NCBI RefSeq assembly: GCF_030848805.1
Contig: NC_092361.1
Span: 3,534,001 to 3,598,000, forward strand
Direction of reading: 5' to 3'
DNA: 64,000 nt
DNA from: Temnothorax longispinosus
Taxonomy: Eukaryota; Arthropoda; Insecta; Hymenoptera; Formicidae
The stretch's first letter is position 1. The number at the start of each line of letters is the position of its first letter. Under the pieces are notes generated by a model. It was not told the DNA's origin. It was given only the letters and a program-made list of their open reading frames with translations, and made no database searches. Of this stretch, positions 59,116 to 64,000 are shown one piece after another. The position numbers were made by a program, and so were the translations under genes.

Positions 59116-61180
59116 TTATCTATCAATCTCGCCGAATACGACGTCCAGCGTACCAATGATGGCGACCACGTCGGCGAGGAAGTGCTTGGGCCCCATGTAC
59201 TGCAGGCCCGCCAGATGAGCAAAGCCCGGCGCTTTAATTTTGCACCGATACGGCTTGCTGCTGCCGTCGCTAACGAGGTAAACGCCGAACTCGCCCTTCG
59301 GCGCCTCGATGGCGGTGTACGTCGCTCCCGGCGGCACTTGGAAACCCTGGGTGAACAGTTTGAAGTGATGGATAAGCGCCTCCATGCTGCTCTTCATCTC
59401 CTCCCGCCGCGGCGGCACAATCTTGGCGTCGTCGCATCGCACTTCTCCTTCGGGCATCTGATTCAAGCACTGGTGGATGATACGCAGCGACTGTCGCATC
59501 TCCTCGACGCGGATTAGATATCTGAAAACAAGAGGCATTGCGCCAAATAAGTTATAAATATTTAAAAGTTATATACATCGCGCTATGGCATTTTTCATTC
59601 ATTTAGATGACTCTTTCGCGTATTATTACTGATGTGAAACGATAAAGTATAATCGCAGAACAATTAAATATTATTTTTAGCAAAGAATAATTTAAGGAAA
59701 GAAATTCCTTTTTAAAGGCTAATGCAAGTCGAATATAGAAAACAATGCAATTAAAAAGATACGTAAAACTTCTTTTCAAACTAAAAGATTCTTTGCCGTA
59801 TTGTCTACGTCCGACCGGGTATTTAATTATTTTTTTTTTCTTTTGATTTACTTAGTAGTCTATTCTTTTCCTATGTTTTAATACCTTTCATTCTTTTAAA
59901 TGCTTTTACCTGTCATAGCAATCGCCGTTCGTGCCGACTGGGACGTCAAAATCCACCAAGTGGTAAGCGTCGTAGGGCGCGACTTTCCTCAAATCCCATT
60001 TTATTCCAGAGCCTCGTAACATCACGCCACTGAAGCCCCAATTCAGCGCGTCCTCCGCGGACACGGAACCGATATTGATCGTGCGCTGCCGCCAGATTCT
60101 GTTGTCCGTCAGCAGATCCTCCACTTCGTCCAATCGTTCTGAGTATTTGGAGGCCCAGTCGTATATGTCGTCCATCAAACCCAACGGTAGGTCCAAAGAC
60201 ACACCGCCTGGCCTTATGTAAGCTGCGTGCATACGGGCGCCGCTCACGCGCTCGTAGAACTCCATCAGCTTCTCTCGCTCCTCAAACAGCCAGAAGAAGG
60301 GTGTGAGAGCGCCAATGTCCAACGCGTGCGTTCCAATGCCCATAATATGGTTCAGAATCCTCGTAATCTCCCCGAAAAGAACTGCAAGTGAGAAAATAAT
60401 TCTATCAGACTTGGAGGACGTTGAATCACAAGTTGATGAATGTATACCAAAGACGGTACTTATATTCTAATATATTCCGTGTTATTGAAAAGGATGCATA
60501 TATATATCATTTTTACCCCGAATGTACTTCGCGCGCAGAGGCACGTCTATGTTCAGCAGTTTCTCGATCGCCAGGGAGAAGCATTGTTCGTTGCACATCA
60601 TGGAGACGTAGTCCAAGCGATCGAAGTAGGGCAGCGCCTGCATGTAGGTCTTGTATTCGATCAGTTTCTCCGTGCCGCGGTGCAGGAGGCCGATGTGCGG
60701 ATCGGCGTTGAGCACGACCTCGCCGTCCAGCTCCAGGATTAGCCGGAGCACGCCGTGGGCGGCCGGATGCTGCGGTCCAAAGTTAATCTTTATATTCTGT
60801 ATGGTCTGCTCCGCCATGGGGCCCATCGCCAGGGCGGATTCGTGATGCGGCGGGGTCCAGTCGAGCTTCTCCGTGGCGTACGCCACCGGCCTCTCGAACT
60901 GCTCGAGGAACTCCTTGTCCGGGTTCCATTGGTGGCCCTTGCGATTCTGGCTGCAAAACACAGGTGTTGTCAGTCGTGCCCGTCACGCCGTACGGCGAAA
61001 CAGGCAGGTTATGTCGTTACGTAACGTGTGTAAGCGAATAATTTACGAGCTACGTTTAAGTGCAATTAATTTGACTCACACGTTGGTGATCGCCGGCGCG
61101 TTGTTCGGCGCCAGCAGCCTGCCGGCGCCGAAAAATCCTGCGTTTTTACGCAGGACCGAGCCCAACACTCTAGCCGCCAT
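59116..61180 (-). CDS. NDUFS2: NDUFS2, complex I 49 kDa subunit, mitochondrial
   Basis: Core subunit of mitochondrial NADH:ubiquinone oxidoreductase; with NDUFS7 it builds the quinone-binding cavity next to iron-sulfur cluster N2 on the matrix arm. Exons 61180-61080, 60950-60517, 60381-59910 and 59521-59116 join in phase to 470 residues, close to the 463 of human. Residues 1 to about 33 (MAARVLGSVLRKNAGFF and onward) are a basic, acid-free presequence suited to mitochondrial import. The mature part has INFGPQHPAAHGVLRL, ADPHIGLLHRGTEKL, FDRLDYVSMM, GARMHAAYIRPGG, RGSGIKWDLR, and ends VVAIIGTLDVVFGEIDR, all family hallmarks, including the His and Tyr positions that line the quinone site. No frameshift or missing block. 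All three donors are GTGAGT or GTAAAA. Highly secure. Confidence 0.97.
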
Positions 61181-64000
61181 GATGCTCACATCGTCAATGC
61201 GACAGCTCGGTCGATAAGGCTTGATTTGACATTTTCGCCACGATCAACTTTCGCGAAAGTGATATTGACCGACGCGCGACGTATAGTTGGCAAAAAAAAA
61301 ATAAAAATTATTGAAAATTATCTTATCCAATAGTTTGGAAATTATTTGGAGATGTTTGGAAAAAACTTTTCAGAGTTTGGAAAACCATACAATAATTACA
61401 ATTAATTAAAATCAATTAAGCGTATAATTAGCAGAAAGTGTCTAAAAAATATTTTTCTTTAATCCAATCGCTCCAGAATCATTTGGATAAAGTGTCGATA
61501 TAATTTTCATTATTTAGAAAACAACTCTATTCTAATAAAAATGTCATATAATGAGCGTTATCAAAATTTTACGTTTCCATATCAAATTTTAACTGTATTT
61601 TTTATTAGATGTAATCAAACTTTGCAGTTTTGTTTCCTAAAAAGTACTTAAATATTTCCAATCATGATACCATCTTCAAAAACAGCATGTAATATAAAAT
61701 TTATATATAAATAATTATAATTTAGACATATAATATAATATAATATTTCTATTTGTAATTACATAAATTCGTATACTTGCATTTACAATGAATATTTATA
61801 ATTTATTTGCTATAAATGACAGACAGAGTGTCTTTCCTCTCTAGTCTGGACGAGATCTCGTCCATTTATTTCCCCGAATCTGAATCAGTCAGTTACGATC
61901 GCGGCGGATCTTGACCTTTGTCGCTTCTATTTTGCGCCTAAACTTGAAATCCTGCGTCGCGAATAGGCGCTCGTTCGCAAAACGAGAAATCGCGGGGACA
62001 GTCGTTCTTCGGTGGATATTTCGAACCGAGCTTGGAGAAGCGCCATGGAATTTCCGTGCTCCCCGCGAAGATCCGATGGTGGCACATTTCGTCGCACGCA
62101 GTTAACGCACCACGGCTGCTTTCGAGTTACAGGATACATATTTAAGCGCAACTATACGATCGTCCATTTATCGCGAAGGCGCTAAATAAGAGATGCACTC
62201 ATTAACATTTCTTATGCCTGTTGACGCAAAGCGTCTCCATATATAGCACGTACTTTGTGATATAATTTCACTTTCGGAGCGCTGTTTAATTATTAAGATT
62301 TTTTATTATGACGCTATCGCAGTTAAATTGATCTCTCTTAAACTTTATCACAGTAATTGTTAATCACAGAAAACCTACACGAACGACACCGATTGCGAAT
62401 TAGTCGAGACGAAATGTTGTTTGTATCTTTCAGGAATCGCCAAGACAAAAAAAAACATAAAGGACAGCAGGCAGTTACGAAAATTGCCCTGACCTTCTTC
62501 GAGGCGATCAACTCGCAAACGATATACATTATGTATCCAACTATTTCTTTTTTGATTTACGTTTCTGTTCGGTCCTCCGTCTTTTTATTTATTAAACCGC
62601 GTTTTTATCGTCTACTTTTTATCAAATTAATTTAATCGCGCAGCTCGATAGCTTCTTATAGCAATTATAAAAAGATGAAGAAACGTCGATTCCGCTTGCC
62701 TACGCGAATCGTTCGCGCTCATTAAGCTCGCGCTCGCACAGGTGTGCGGGGAACCTCGAATTTCCTCACGCAAAGCGTCTGCCAAAAGTTTGACGTAAGT
62801 CACGGTATTGAGGCTGCTATTTCGAGGATAGCGATGGTGCATGGATCATTGTTGCTCCCACCAACATCGACCAACATTCGGCGCGTCGTAATCGCGCGCG
62901 GCCAAGCATGTGGCCGCGTGTACGTGAAGGCTCCGAGCCCCCTGATCAGGCACAGGTGGACAGCGTTCCAATTTGATTCTCCTTTATTTTTCTTTATTGT
63001 ACATTAAGCGTATATATCGTCGTATATACAAAGGTACAAAAGAAGTCGATCACTTCGCGACCGTCGGAAGAATAATCCTCCCCGGCTGTTTGTCCGGCGA
63101 CAAACTTCGCGTAACTTCGCCACGATAACTCTGCAAGGTACTTGATTCTGTGCGCAATATTTCCAGATTCGACGATTCGAGAGCGCTCGGGAGTGCATTC
63201 GCGCGTTTGAGCAACGAGAGCGCGTCTTTTATATATCGCTTCTATCACGAACGATCTTCTCGACATGCGAAAGTAGAGAGAAAATACATACATACAAAAC
63301 GTACATTTAGCGACTAGAATCGTAACAGTATAGATAAAATATAAATGTGGTGCTGTCTAAGCGTTATATCACTTTACACGCGTTGTGTAAAAGAAGGATT
63401 CTAACGTAGAAACAAAAGGCACCTCGACAGCCTCGTTATTGTACTCATCGAATTGACGGGGACTCACAGCGCGCAAATACTTTATCTTCCGCATCTTAAA
63501 AAAAAAACAGACTTCGACGATGCCGGTACAGGTCGCTTATAATGAGATGATTCTCGCCTTTCTTATCTCAAGTCTACGATTTTGATTGAAGCTCTGAAAA
63601 AGAAAACAGTACTGGTTACCGCACTAAAACTGAAATTTTGAAACAGTCTTTTGCACAGTGTTTCTAAGTGATATGTATAAGAGATTTTTTTTTCTCGTAT
63701 TAATAATGTGTGGATAGCTAGAATATGTTAATAAATTTTGTCAGATCAATATAACTTCTTTGTTTAAAATTAATTAACTCGAAAAACATGGACTCGGTGC
63801 AGTTTCGTATTTTAGGGCTTTCAGTCGCGAGTAAGTACCAAGTCCACGCGTAGAATATATAATTTACCGGAAATCCAAGAAAGTGCTCCGACAAACGTCA
63901 TCCCTCCCGACAAACGTCTCGATCTCCAACAATCTCTCGACTAGTAGTAGTCGTAGAGGAGATAACGGTGCAACGACTGCGGCAGCTGCAGCTTCCTGAC
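61181..64000. other. Region upstream of NDUFS2; no gene recognised
   Basis: The first 100 bases are the NDUFS2 promoter side. The rest is AT-rich with CpG-rich patches. The last 120 bases are open on the minus strand in two frames, one of which ends YLLYDYY then stop, but nothing can be assigned from so short a stretch. An ATG at 63789 followed by a GTAAGT donor near 63832 is a possible but unsupported short exon. Confidence 0.35.

Noticed and set aside
63880..64000. Possible terminal exon at the window edge (frame ending YLLYDYY stop)
   Set aside because: Only about 20 codons visible, a second frame is equally open, and no homology can be judged.
1..64000. tRNA, rRNA and known miRNA genes
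   Set aside because: I found no cloverleaf with A and B boxes, no rRNA sequence and no familiar miRNA seed region by eye; a covariance-model scan would be decisive.

Overview
The window is nuclear DNA of an insect, most likely a hymenopteran and probably an ant. Genes are split by introns with GT/AG borders. The encoded proteins read as arthropod orthologues (an ATAD3/belphegor ATPase, a POM121-type nucleoporin, the complex I 49 kDa subunit, two CD36-family receptors). The non-coding DNA is AT-rich yet full of CpG and small palindromic transposons. The ant assignment is inference from style, not a match to a named genome.

Layout. Positions 117-5022 (minus) encode a POM121-like pore-membrane nucleoporin in four exons: two hydrophobic segments at the N terminus and a long FG-repeat tail. 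A 1.66 kb gap separates it from a divergent gene, and that gap is packed with nested inverted-repeat elements (5386-5494 and 5554-6226). Positions 6688-9363 (plus) encode ATAD3, a mitochondrial inner-membrane AAA+ ATPase, in four exons. After 4 kb of gene-free DNA carrying two abutting hairpin elements, 13484-15837 (plus) encodes a complete four-exon CD36-family receptor of 512 residues. A second CD36-family gene lies tail-to-tail with it on the minus strand, with exons between 27210 and 19515. Its start codon is not certain; a phase-compatible 43-nt first exon is proposed at 29500-29542.

From about 29.6 to 59.1 kb no protein gene can be recognised. This stretch holds two piggyBac-like non-autonomous elements with intact TTAA duplications (28861-29201 and 53086-53429), a near-perfect 122-bp hairpin directly beside the second one, other inverted-repeat elements (30109-30190, 42657-42864, 46281-46486, 55651-56610), a 367-codon unexplained open frame (30896-31999), and a GC-rich block at 47973-49052 that looks like an untranslated first exon ending in a good splice donor. 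The last gene, 59116-61180 (minus), is NDUFS2, the 49 kDa subunit of mitochondrial complex I, in four exons. Nothing after 61180 could be assigned.

The genes do not form a pathway. ATAD3 and NDUFS2 are both mitochondrial but lie 50 kb apart. The two CD36 genes are probably old tandem relatives. I found no previously undescribed multi-gene system; the most distinctive structure is the nested cluster of CCAAT-bearing hairpin elements between the divergent POM121 and ATAD3 genes.
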